DNA of 64,000 nucleotides from Pontibacter qinzhouensis. Its GTDB lineage: Bacteria; Bacteroidota; Bacteroidia; Cytophagales; Hymenobacteraceae. Shown in pieces: positions 36,725-43,858 of this stretch. Made by a program: the position numbers and the translations under genes. Position 1 is the stretch's first letter; every line of letters begins with the position of its first letter. The notes below the pieces were generated by a model. That model did no database searches. It was not told the origin of the DNA and saw only the letters and a list, made by a program, of their open reading frames with translations. The DNA is taken from NCBI RefSeq assembly GCF_008017455.1, contig NZ_VRTY01000019.1, positions 1-64,000 of the forward strand, written 5' to 3'.

Positions 36725-37528
36725 TTGAAACTGCTTTCTTTTAAAAATTGGCTACTTTACCTGCTGTTGCTCGTTTCGGGTTGCCAGCAGGACCCTGGCA
36801 ATACCCATGAGACCCGCCACCGGCAGGAGCAACCAGCCGATGCCACCATGGCCAAAACAGAAGAACTGTCGCAATCCGAAAGCCGGAAGCCTGAAAACAC
36901 TGCCGGCGACAAGGTAATAGCTGTAAAAGATGGCGACACCATGGATTTGCTACGAAACGGGCAGGTAATCAAAGTACGCCTCTACGGCATAGACAGTCCC
37001 GAAAAGAACCAGGATTTCGGGCAACGGGCAAAGCAGTTTGCCTCCGACCTGGCTTTCGGTAAATATGTGCAGCTCATAGCGCACAACACCGACCGCTACG
37101 GCCGCACCGTAGGTACCATAATTTTGCCAGACGGGCGAAACCTGAACGAGGAGATGGTACGCAGTGGGTTTGCATGGCACTACAAAGCATATTCTAAAGA
37201 CCTGAGCCTGGCTAACCTCGAAACCGATGCCCGCCGTTTTAAGCGAGGCCTCTGGCAAGACCCAAACCCCACGCCACCCTGGGACTTCCGCAAGAACAAA
37301 AGCAGCAACACCGCCGAAACTGCCGCCGCGGAGCAAGCAAAATCTCCGATACCGGCAGGAGCAACTAAACGAATTGTTTACCTTTGCGATAGCTCCGGAT
37401 CTGCTGTTTACCATGTTTCTGCCACCTGCTCCGTATTAAAGCGTTGCAAAGCCGAGGTACTGAAAATAACCGAGGCAGAGGCAATACGAGAGCATGGCCG
37501 CCGGCTCGATAAAACGTGTGGCTCCTGA
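36725..37528 (+). CDS. Thermonuclease-family (SNase-like) lipoprotein with cysteine-rich tail
   Basis: A 267-residue surface or periplasmic nuclease. The start is a TTG: only this start includes the lipoprotein signal ('LLLLVSGC', Cys20), and the next ATG (M42) would remove it. The staphylococcal-nuclease fold spans about 62-190, with 'KDGDTMDL', 'VRLYGIDSPEKNQDFG' (Arg85, Asp90, Glu93) and 'NTDRYGRTVGTI' (Arg124/Arg127), which match the usual catalytic Arg/Asp/Glu/Arg set. After a spacer comes a separate tail (about 217-267) with C221, H230, C235, C241 and C265, closely related to that of the next gene. The tail's second-to-last cysteine is replaced by Asp262. Confidence 0.9.
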   Translation: MKLLSFKNWLLYLLLLVSGCQQDPGNTHETRHRQEQPADATMAKTEELSQSESRKPENTAGDKVIAVKDGDTMDLLRNGQVIKVRLYGIDSPEKNQDFGQRAKQFASDLAFGKYVQLIAHNTDRYGRTVGTIILPDGRNLNEEMVRSGFAWHYKAYSKDLSLANLETDARRFKRGLWQDPNPTPPWDFRKNKSSNTAETAAAEQAKSPIPAGATKRIVYLCDSSGSAVYHVSATCSVLKRCKAEVLKITEAEAIREHGRRLDKTCGS

Positions 37529-37566
37529 GCGTCGCTTAGGCTTTATGTTAAAACTGTACATTTTTC

Positions 37567-38001
37567 ATGATAACAACGCCCAAAAAACTCAACTTTAAAA
37601 TTGCCTTTTTAAAAGAAATGCAGGTGTCGGTGCTGGTATTTCTGCTGAGCTTTACTGCCTGCCAAAGCCCGGAGCAAAATCAGGCAGATACCGTGGCTGC
37701 TGAACAAACGCCAACTACCTCGCTGGCCGATTCGCTTGCGCAGAAGGAACGCCGGCCTGCACCCGAGTTCCACCGGATACCAACTGATATGGCGCAGGAA
37801 AGGGTATATGTCTGCGACGATGCCAATGCCGATGTCTTTCACACCCAATACGACTGCGAGCTACTGGCCGCTTGCAAAACCGTTAAGAAGAATGTAACCA
37901 TTATTCGTGCCGTAGAAGACTACGGTCGTTACAACTGCGACATCTGCAGCAAAGACCTGGCTGTTATTTTTGATGACCAGCAAGTTATTCAGAAACGCTA
38001 A
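37567..38001 (+). CDS. Small lipoprotein with the same cysteine/histidine tail domain
   Basis: A 144-residue lipoprotein (signal with Cys32 in 'LLSFTACQS'); an internal ATG at 37618 is an alternative start. After a low-complexity linker, residues 79-130 hold C83, H92, C97, C103, 'DYGR' and C124-x2-C127. The spacing C-8-H-4-C-5-C-16-GR is identical to that in the nuclease 38 bases upstream, which suggests duplication of a domain. It lacks any catalytic domain. The Cys/His set could bind zinc or another metal. The function is unknown; co-transcription with the nuclease is likely. Confidence 0.8.
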   Translation: MITTPKKLNFKIAFLKEMQVSVLVFLLSFTACQSPEQNQADTVAAEQTPTTSLADSLAQKERRPAPEFHRIPTDMAQERVYVCDDANADVFHTQYDCELLAACKTVKKNVTIIRAVEDYGRYNCDICSKDLAVIFDDQQVIQKR

Positions 38002-38021
38002 ACAAGTCTCCTCCCACTTAT

Positions 38022-38069
38022 CAGCCTTGTGAAGGTCTACAAATATTTGTAAACCTTCACAAGGCTGTT
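38022..38069 (+). terminator. Terminator of the nuclease/lipoprotein operon
   Basis: Long arms CAGCCTTGTGAAGGT / ACCTTCACAAGGCTG with additional TACAAA/TTTGTA pairing inside, ending in TTTGC. The U-run is short but the stem exceeds 20 bp. Confidence 0.82.
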
Positions 38070-38216
38070 TGCATTAAAGTACCTCACGTTGTGCAGTAGC
38101 AAATAGTTAATTGTCTCTACTTCCACCGCCACACTTTTTGTTATCCAGAAGGGATCTTGTGGGCAAGATCCGTTAGCTTTGGCTATGGAAAGTATGGTTT
38201 AAGTTTACATTGTAGC

Positions 38217-38232
38217 TGTTACAGCTGTAACA
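38217..38232. promoter_or_regulatory. 16-bp perfect palindrome, possible operator
   Basis: TGTTACAGCTGTAACA is a perfect inverted repeat with no spacer, about 375 bases upstream of the universal stress protein gene. Such uninterrupted palindromes suit a dimeric repressor, but no regulator is encoded nearby. Confidence 0.4.
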
Positions 38233-38420
38233 ATAGCAAGAAAATAAAAATCGAGGGCCCCTTCCCCCACTCGCTGAACGCTCAGACAGTTTATTTTCGA
38301 TCTGTGCACCTGGCAAAGGTGTTCGCCCTGTTGTTTCCTGTCGTAATACACATAAAAGACTACTACAACCCGTAACTTAGGTGAGAATCTTTAGTCCGGC
38401 TGCTCCTCAACCAATCAGCA

Positions 38421-38477
38421 GCCCTCGACAATTTTCATCAATAAATCCTTTAGAAGGGCTATTTCATTAGAAAAATT
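38421..38477 (+). repeat. 57-bp intergenic repeat, diverged copy
   Basis: GCCCTCGAC left, TCCTTTAGAAGGGC centre, TTTCATTAGAAAAATT right. The total length is kept at 57. Confidence 0.78.
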
Positions 38478-38608
38478 TGGTGAAGAAACTCTTGAAAGTA
38501 AATAATGCCTAGTTCTATATAGACAAAAAAGCTGATCACTTTTCTGTTTGCTCGTATACATAGGCAAACCAGGATATTAACGCTCTGGCACACCCAAACC
38601 AGTTTACT

Positions 38609-39460
38609 ATGAAAAAGATTCTTTGCCCAACCGACTTCTCAAAAACAGCCAGCAAGGCTGTGGAATATGCTGCAGCTATTGCCGGACGCGCAGGCGCACA
38701 TCTTACGCTTATGCATGTGGTGCACCTGCCTGTAGTCGATACTTCCGAAACCGCACTTATTGCCAGCGAGCTGCTGCAGGATCAGATACGCGATGCCAGT
38801 GAAAAAATGCAGGCGCTGCTGTACGACATAGAGCAGCAATACGAGGCAAACAGGGGAGCCTTCACCTGCGACTTCATCGTTAAAGAATCGCTCTTAACAG
38901 ATATTGCAGAACACCTGACCAGCCGCGAAGGCTACGACCTGGTGGTGATGGGAACAACCGGTGGAGGTAGCGCCCTGGAGGAACTCCTGATTGGGAGCAA
39001 CGCCGAAGCCGTGATCAATCAGGTACGATGCCCGGTTCTTACCATTCCTGCATCTGCTACCCAACCCGACATCAGCAAAATTGTGTATGCCTCCGATTAT
39101 GTAGAAGATGACAAATTTGCTTTGCAACAGGTGCTGGAACTGGCGCGACTGTTTAACGCTACCGTAGATGTGATTCATGTGGTAAAAGAAGCAACCCCGG
39201 AAAGCAAAACCAAGTCACAACGGTTCTGGGAAGAACTTCAGCAGGCGTATCCGCAAAGTCCGTTGCAGTTCCAGGAGGTAGTTAGCAGGCACCGCCAGGA
39301 TGGCATAAAGGCCTATTATAACGAATCCGGAGCAAGCCTGGTCGCTATTCTGCGCAAAGACAAAGGCTTTTTCGAAGAGCTTTTCTCCAGAAGCCTTGCC
39401 GAAAAAATGACATACAAAGCCGATGTTCCCCTGCTCGTGCTGCACACCCTGAAACATTAG
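38609..39460 (+). CDS. Tandem universal stress protein (UspA family)
   Basis: A 283-residue cytoplasmic protein with two UspA-type domains. The first (1-148) begins 'KKILCPTDFSKTASKAVEYA' and has the ATP-binding signature G-2x-G-9x-G(S) in 'GTTGGGSALEELLIGSNAEAV' split over its end (about 131-145), followed by 'CPVLTIP'. The second (from about 156) has 'IVYASDYVEDDKFALQQVL' but its loop is degenerate ('RSLAEKMTYKADVPLLVLH'), so only one nucleotide site is likely. Two-domain Usps are common in Bacteroidota and are associated with stress survival. Confidence 0.92.
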   Translation: MKKILCPTDFSKTASKAVEYAAAIAGRAGAHLTLMHVVHLPVVDTSETALIASELLQDQIRDASEKMQALLYDIEQQYEANRGAFTCDFIVKESLLTDIAEHLTSREGYDLVVMGTTGGGSALEELLIGSNAEAVINQVRCPVLTIPASATQPDISKIVYASDYVEDDKFALQQVLELARLFNATVDVIHVVKEATPESKTKSQRFWEELQQAYPQSPLQFQEVVSRHRQDGIKAYYNESGASLVAILRKDKGFFEELFSRSLAEKMTYKADVPLLVLHTLKH

Positions 39461-39572
39461 GGATTGGCCAAATTAGAAATTAGAAATTATTATGGCGCGA
39501 GCGTCTTCGTTCGTGTCTACTATTCCACGGCCTCTGGCCGATCTGATACCTACATTAACAAATTTTCATTCA

Positions 39573-39629
39573 GATTATTGTAATGAATTTGGCCTTCCAA
39601 AGAGAAAAGGGCTTTTAGAAGCCAAGGGT
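39573..39629 (-). repeat. 57-bp intergenic repeat, full copy
   Basis: Minus-strand reading ACCCTTGGC, TCTTTGGAAGGC, ATTCATTACAATAATC. It lies between the usp gene and the dnaK terminator. Confidence 0.82.
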
Positions 39630-39656
39630 AAATTTAGGTACGGTACTGCTAAAAGC

Positions 39657-39691
39657 AAAAAATCCCCCGCTGAACGAGCGGGGGATTTTTC
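39657..39691 (-). terminator. Terminator of dnaK
   Basis: Arms CCCCCGC / GCGGGGG with a 7-base loop, flanked by AAAAAAT on one side and ATTTTT on the other. It can act in both directions, and lies 18 bases beyond the dnaK stop. Confidence 0.92.
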
Positions 39692-39709
39692 TATATACTT
39701 ATTGGGAAA

Positions 39710-41644
39710 TTACTTGTTACCGTCTACTTCTTCGTAGTCAACGTCGGTCACACCGCCGTCGGCAGTGGCTCCCTGGGCACCTGCATCAGGTCCGCCTGGT
39801 TGGCCGTTGCCGCCTGGTGCACCACCTGGCTGACCTTGCGTAGCTGCATACATTTCCTGAGAGGCTGCGCTCCAGGCGTTGTTCAGGCCTTCTAAAGCGG
39901 CATCTATACCGGCTACATCTTTCGCGCCGTGTGCAGTTCGCAGTTGAGCAAGTGCTCCTTCAATGGCAGTTTTATTGCCTTCAGAAAGTTTGTCGCCATA
40001 CTCTTTCAGCTGCTTCTCGGTCTGGAAGATCATAGAGTCGGCTGCGTTCAGCTTTTCGATCTCTTCTTTCGCTTTTTTATCAGATTCAGCGTTGGCTTCA
40101 GCTTCCTGCCGCATGCGCTCAATTTCCTGCTCGCTCAGACCAGAAGATGCCTCGATACGGATTTTCTGCTCTTTGCCAGTGGCTTTATCCTTGGCAGTTA
40201 CGTGCAGGATACCGTTCGCATCGATGTCGAAAATTACTTCGATTTGCGGAACACCACGAGGTGCTGGCGGAATACCATCTAAGTGGAAGCGGCCGATGGT
40301 GCGGTTGTCGCGGGCCATTGGGCGCTCACCCTGAAGCACATGAATCTCTACAGATGGCTGGTTATCAGAAGCAGTAGAGAAAGTCTCAGACTTCTTCGTA
40401 GGAATGGTTGTGTTCGACTCGATCAGTTTGGTCATAACACCGCCCATTGTCTCGATACCCAGCGAAAGTGGCGTTACGTCCAGCAGGAGCACGTCTTTTA
40501 CTTCACCTGTTAACACACCGCCTTGTATGGCAGCGCCGATGGCAACAACCTCATCCGGGTTAACACCTTTAGATGGTTTCTTGCCGAAGAACTTCTCTAC
40601 TTCTTCCTGTACTCTCGGAATGCGGGTAGAACCACCTACCAGAATCACTTCGTCGATATCAGAAGTAGATAAACCGGCGTCTTTCAGGGCCTTGCGGCAA
40701 GGCTCCATCGAGCGGCGGATCAGGTCATCAGAAAGCTGCTCGAATTTAGCGCGGGTCAGCTTACGTACCAAGTGCTTCGGAATACCGTTTACCGGCATAA
40801 TGTAAGGCAGGTTGATCTCTGTCTCGTTAGAGCTTGAAAGTTCAATCTTGGCCTTTTCAGCAGCTTCTTTTAAACGCTGCAGCGCCATTGGGTCTTTGCG
40901 CAGGTCAATGTTTTCGTCGTTGATGAACTCCTGCGCCAGCCAGTTAATAATTACCTGGTCAAAGTCGTCGCCACCAAGGTGCGTGTCGCCATTGGTAGAA
41001 AGTACTTCAAAAACGCCATCGCCAAGCTCCAGTATCGAGATATCGAATGTACCGCCACCTAAGTCGAAAACGGCAATTTTCTGATCTTTATGTTTTTTGT
41101 CGAGGCCATAAGCCAGCGCTGCCGCTGTAGGCTCGTTTATAATACGTTTTACTTCGAGGCCTGCAATCTGACCGGCTTCTTTTGTAGCCTGGCGCTGTGC
41201 ATCGTTAAAGTAGGCCGGTACGGTAATAACAGCTTCCGTTACAGTTGTTCCCAGGTAATCTTCGGCAGTGGCTTTCATTTTCTGAAGCACCATCGCTGAA
41301 ATCTCCTGTGGCGTATACTGTCTGTCGCCGATCTCTACACGTAGCGTGTTGTTGCTGCCCTGTATCACTTTGTACGATACCTGCTTTGCTTCTTCGCTTA
41401 CTTCGTTGTAGCTGTGGCCCATAAAACGCTTGATAGAAGCAATCGTGTTCTGTGGGTTCGTGATTGCCTGACGTTTTGCAGGGTCACCTACTTTGCGCTC
41501 ACCATTACCGTTGTCCAGAAAGGCAACGATAGATGGAGTAGTTCTGCGGCCTTCGCTATTAGGTATAACAACGGGCTCATTACCTTCCATTACAGAAACG
41601 CATGAGTTCGTAGTACCTAAGTCAATACCAATTATCTTTCCCAT
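39710..41644 (-). CDS. dnaK: Molecular chaperone DnaK (Hsp70)
   Basis: A 644-residue Hsp70. It has the start '[20 protein letters not shown]', phosphate loop '[19 protein letters not shown]' (about 195), '[13 protein letters not shown]' (about 335), substrate-binding domain after '[19 protein letters not shown]' and a C-terminal Gly/Pro-rich tail ending '[13 protein letters not shown]', the EEVD-like end typical of bacterial DnaK. It folds nascent and stress-damaged proteins with DnaJ and GrpE, whose genes are not adjacent here. Monocistronic, with its own terminator. Confidence 0.98.
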   Translation of the reverse strand: MGKIIGIDLGTTNSCVSVMEGNEPVVIPNSEGRRTTPSIVAFLDNGNGERKVGDPAKRQAITNPQNTIASIKRFMGHSYNEVSEEAKQVSYKVIQGSNNTLRVEIGDRQYTPQEISAMVLQKMKATAEDYLGTTVTEAVITVPAYFNDAQRQATKEAGQIAGLEVKRIINEPTAAALAYGLDKKHKDQKIAVFDLGGGTFDISILELGDGVFEVLSTNGDTHLGGDDFDQVIINWLAQEFINDENIDLRKDPMALQRLKEAAEKAKIELSSSNETEINLPYIMPVNGIPKHLVRKLTRAKFEQLSDDLIRRSMEPCRKALKDAGLSTSDIDEVILVGGSTRIPRVQEEVEKFFGKKPSKGVNPDEVVAIGAAIQGGVLTGEVKDVLLLDVTPLSLGIETMGGVMTKLIESNTTIPTKKSETFSTASDNQPSVEIHVLQGERPMARDNRTIGRFHLDGIPPAPRGVPQIEVIFDIDANGILHVTAKDKATGKEQKIRIEASSGLSEQEIERMRQEAEANAESDKKAKEEIEKLNAADSMIFQTEKQLKEYGDKLSEGNKTAIEGALAQLRTAHGAKDVAGIDAALEGLNNAWSAASQEMYAATQGQPGGAPGGNGQPGGPDAGAQGATADGGVTDVDYEEVDGNK

Positions 41645-41700
41645 TCTATAGTTTTATTAATATAATTTCTTAATCAAATTTCTTCTGATGTCAGGTTTAT

Positions 41701-41739
41701 AACAAGGCTTGTGCCAAGCGGGGAATCAGGCCAAATTTA
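41701..41739 (-). promoter_or_regulatory. Possible dnaK promoter elements
   Basis: On the minus strand there is a Bacteroidota-type -7 box TAAATTTG (41732-41739) and, nearer the gene, a sigma54-like TGGCAC-N5-TTGTT (41701-41716, one base off the -12 consensus). No CIRCE element is seen. Both are weak sequence matches. Confidence 0.3.
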
Positions 41740-41857
41740 TGTCAATATGTCACAACAGCTGCTTCTCCTTGGCGCTTGTCTGCCTAAATAATCGTTAAGT
41801 CAGACTGATACGACAGTTTTTCAGAGAGCTAATTTTAAGTTTGGCGCAGCACCAGAG

Positions 41858-41914
41858 ACCCTTGACAAGAATTCGATCAAATTCCTTTTGAAGGCTCTTT
41901 TCATTCGAATAATC
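41858..41914 (+). repeat. 57-bp intergenic repeat, full copy
   Basis: ACCCTTGAC, TTCCTTTTGAAGGC with CCTT/AAGG arms, TTTTCATTCGAATAATC. Confidence 0.86.
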
Positions 41915-42088
41915 CGGAAACATCTTAGCGACCTTCCTTCAGTAGCTATGAGAAACCAGATATGCTAAACACACTTTACAGTAAGAAACAGGTTTGAAGG
42001 TAGAAATATCAGGAATGCTTGTGCTGTTAAGGCAGCTCCTGCGTATGATAGGTTTAGAAAACGATAAGCTAACCATAACCCATTTTTT

Positions 42089-42742
42089 ATGGCAGAAGAA
42101 AAAGCCTGTAATGCCTCCTCGCCCGATGCAGAAGCTAACAGGCAGCACAACGAAGCCCGCCGCGATTTTCTTAAACAATCTTCTATTTTAACCGCACTGG
42201 CACTGGCTCCCGCCACTGTTCTGAAAGCAGCCGACTCGAAATGGGATGAAAAGGTGGCGGAAAAATTTGAGAAGGTGCCCCTAACGCTGGAGATAAACGG
42301 CAAAAAAGTACAGCTGTCGGTAGAGCCACGGGTAACGCTGCTGGACCTGCTTCGCGAGCAACTCGACTTAACCGGTACCAAAAAAGGATGCGACTACGGC
42401 CAGTGCGGTGCCTGTACCGTCCACTCCGATGGCGAACGCATTAACGCCTGTCTCACCTTTGCCGTGATGCAGGAAGGCAAGAAAATAACGACCATAGAAG
42501 GCCTGGCCGATGGAGAAAAGCTACACCCCATGCAGGAGGCTTTTGTAAAGCACGACGGTTTCCAGTGCGGCTACTGCACGCCCGGCCAGATTATGTCGGC
42601 GGTGGCTTGTATTCGCGAAGGACATGCCAACTCCGAAGACGAGATAAGGGAGTACATGAGCGGGAACATCTGCCGCTGCGGTGCTTACTCCAATATTGTA
42701 AATGCCATTACGGAAGTTAAAAACGGAGGGCAGAAAGTATGA
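42089..42742 (+). CDS. Xanthine dehydrogenase-family [2Fe-2S] subunit with Tat signal (PaoA-like)
   Basis: A 217-residue iron-sulfur subunit of a molybdenum hydroxylase. The twin-arginine signal 'RRDFLKQSS' (Arg24-Arg25) directs the folded complex to the periplasm. The plant-type cluster is bound by C101, C106, C109 and C121, the second by C160, C163, C195 and C197. Its stop overlaps the ATG of the FAD subunit (ATGA). Layout and the Tat signal on the small subunit match the E. coli aldehyde oxidoreductase PaoABC (YagTSR), so an aldehyde is a more likely substrate than xanthine; the substrate itself is not readable. Confidence 0.93.
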   Translation: MAEEKACNASSPDAEANRQHNEARRDFLKQSSILTALALAPATVLKAADSKWDEKVAEKFEKVPLTLEINGKKVQLSVEPRVTLLDLLREQLDLTGTKKGCDYGQCGACTVHSDGERINACLTFAVMQEGKKITTIEGLADGEKLHPMQEAFVKHDGFQCGYCTPGQIMSAVACIREGHANSEDEIREYMSGNICRCGAYSNIVNAITEVKNGGQKV

Positions 42743-43722
42743 ACCAGTTTCAGTATGTACGCGCTGCCAAACCGAAAGCTGCCATAGAGGCACTGGCAAA
42801 AGACCCGGCAGCCATGTTTATAGCCGGTGGCACCAACATGATAGACCTGATGAAGCGGGGCGTTATGGCACCTGAAAAGCTGGTGGACATAAACAAGCTG
42901 CCACTCCGGAAGATCGGGAAAGAAAGGAAAAGCATCAGTATAGGAGCCCTTGCCCTGAACAGTGCCGTGGCCGAAGACAAACTGGTGCAGGAAAAGCTGC
43001 CGCTACTGGCGCAGGCCCTAAATGCGGGAGCTTCAGCCCAACTCCGGAACATGGCGACTGTAGGAGGCAACCTGATGCAACGCACCCGCTGCCCCTACTT
43101 CTACGACACAGCCATGCCCTGCAACAAACGTGAGCCAGGCACGGGTTGCGGCGCATTGGAAGGGCACAACCGCATGCATGCCATTTTCGGGCATAGCGAA
43201 AAATGCATCGCCACGAACCCCAGCGACATGAGTGTAGCGTTGGCAGCTCTCGAAGCAACCGTACGCGTGTCGGGGCCGAAAGGTGAACGCACCATCCGCT
43301 TCGATGATTTCCACCGCTTGCCTGGCAACAACCCGGAGGTAGACACCAATCTGCAACGCGGCGAACTCATACTAAGTGTGGAGGTGCCAGACAACCCTTA
43401 CCACAAGCACCTGCACTACCTCAAAATAAGAGAACGCGCTTCCTATGCCTTTGCCCTTGTTTCGGTTGCTGCAGCACTCGACCTTGATGGGAACACTATA
43501 AAAAGTGCCCGCCTGGCAATGGGTGGCGTGGCACATAAACCCTGGCGATTGTTTGAGGCAGAGAAAATGCTGGCTGGCAAACCTGCTACCGAAGCCACGT
43601 TCCGGCAGGCAGTTGAGGCGGCTTTTCAGGGAGCGAAAGCTTTTGAGCATAATGCCTTCAAACTAAAAATGGGACCAAATGTTGTTGTGCAGGCGCTAAA
43701 AACAGCAGCTGGCATAGCCTAA
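42739..43722 (+). CDS. Xanthine dehydrogenase-family FAD-binding subunit (PaoB-like)
   Basis: A 327-residue FAD subunit with 'FIAGGTNMIDLMKRG' and 'NMATVGGNLMQRTRCPYF' (FAD-binding loops of the CO dehydrogenase flavoprotein family). A cysteine-containing insertion with C118, C128, C137 and C156 corresponds to the extra [4Fe-4S] cluster known in PaoB and 4-hydroxybenzoyl-CoA reductase. It overlaps the [2Fe-2S] gene by 4 bases and precedes the first molybdopterin subunit by 136 bases, in which part of the second repeat family lies. Confidence 0.93.
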   Translation: MNQFQYVRAAKPKAAIEALAKDPAAMFIAGGTNMIDLMKRGVMAPEKLVDINKLPLRKIGKERKSISIGALALNSAVAEDKLVQEKLPLLAQALNAGASAQLRNMATVGGNLMQRTRCPYFYDTAMPCNKREPGTGCGALEGHNRMHAIFGHSEKCIATNPSDMSVALAALEATVRVSGPKGERTIRFDDFHRLPGNNPEVDTNLQRGELILSVEVPDNPYHKHLHYLKIRERASYAFALVSVAAALDLDGNTIKSARLAMGGVAHKPWRLFEAEKMLAGKPATEATFRQAVEAAFQGAKAFEHNAFKLKMGPNVVVQALKTAAGIA

Positions 43723-43766
43723 GGGGCTTCGCCAAATTAGAAATTCAAAATAAGAATTGTTAGAAA
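43719..43766 (+). repeat. Second intergenic repeat family, copy 2
   Basis: Reads CTAAGGGGCTTCGCCAAATT then AGAAATTCAAAATAAGAATT. The TAA stop of the FAD subunit gene lies inside its first bases. Confidence 0.7.
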
Positions 43767-43858
43767 GTCTGCTTTGCTGTTTAATAAAGTGGCATTTTTA
43801 TCTGTTCGTAATTTTTGAATTGCTGAATTTTTTCTAACACTTTCACTAAGCAGCAGCA

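Larger units (their letters stand above)
38002..38608. other. Intergenic region with hairpin and palindrome
   Basis: After the terminator come a GGATCTTG-tggg-CAAGATCC hairpin (38152-38171), a 16-bp palindrome (38217-38232) and a 57-bp repeat (38421-38477). A 72-codon TTG-initiated frame at 38157-38375 overlaps both and is rejected. Confidence 0.6.
41645..42088. other. Divergent intergenic region dnaK / molybdenum hydroxylase operon
   Basis: Contains the dnaK promoter region and a 57-bp repeat at 41858. The rest shows nothing recognisable. Confidence 0.6.

Noticed and set aside
38157-38375. 72-codon frame with TTG start
   Set aside because: It starts within a perfect hairpin and overlaps the 16-bp palindrome; no recognisable protein feature.
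38609-39460. Frameshift or fusion in the universal stress protein
   Set aside because: Two-domain Usps of this length are normal; the second domain is merely degenerate.
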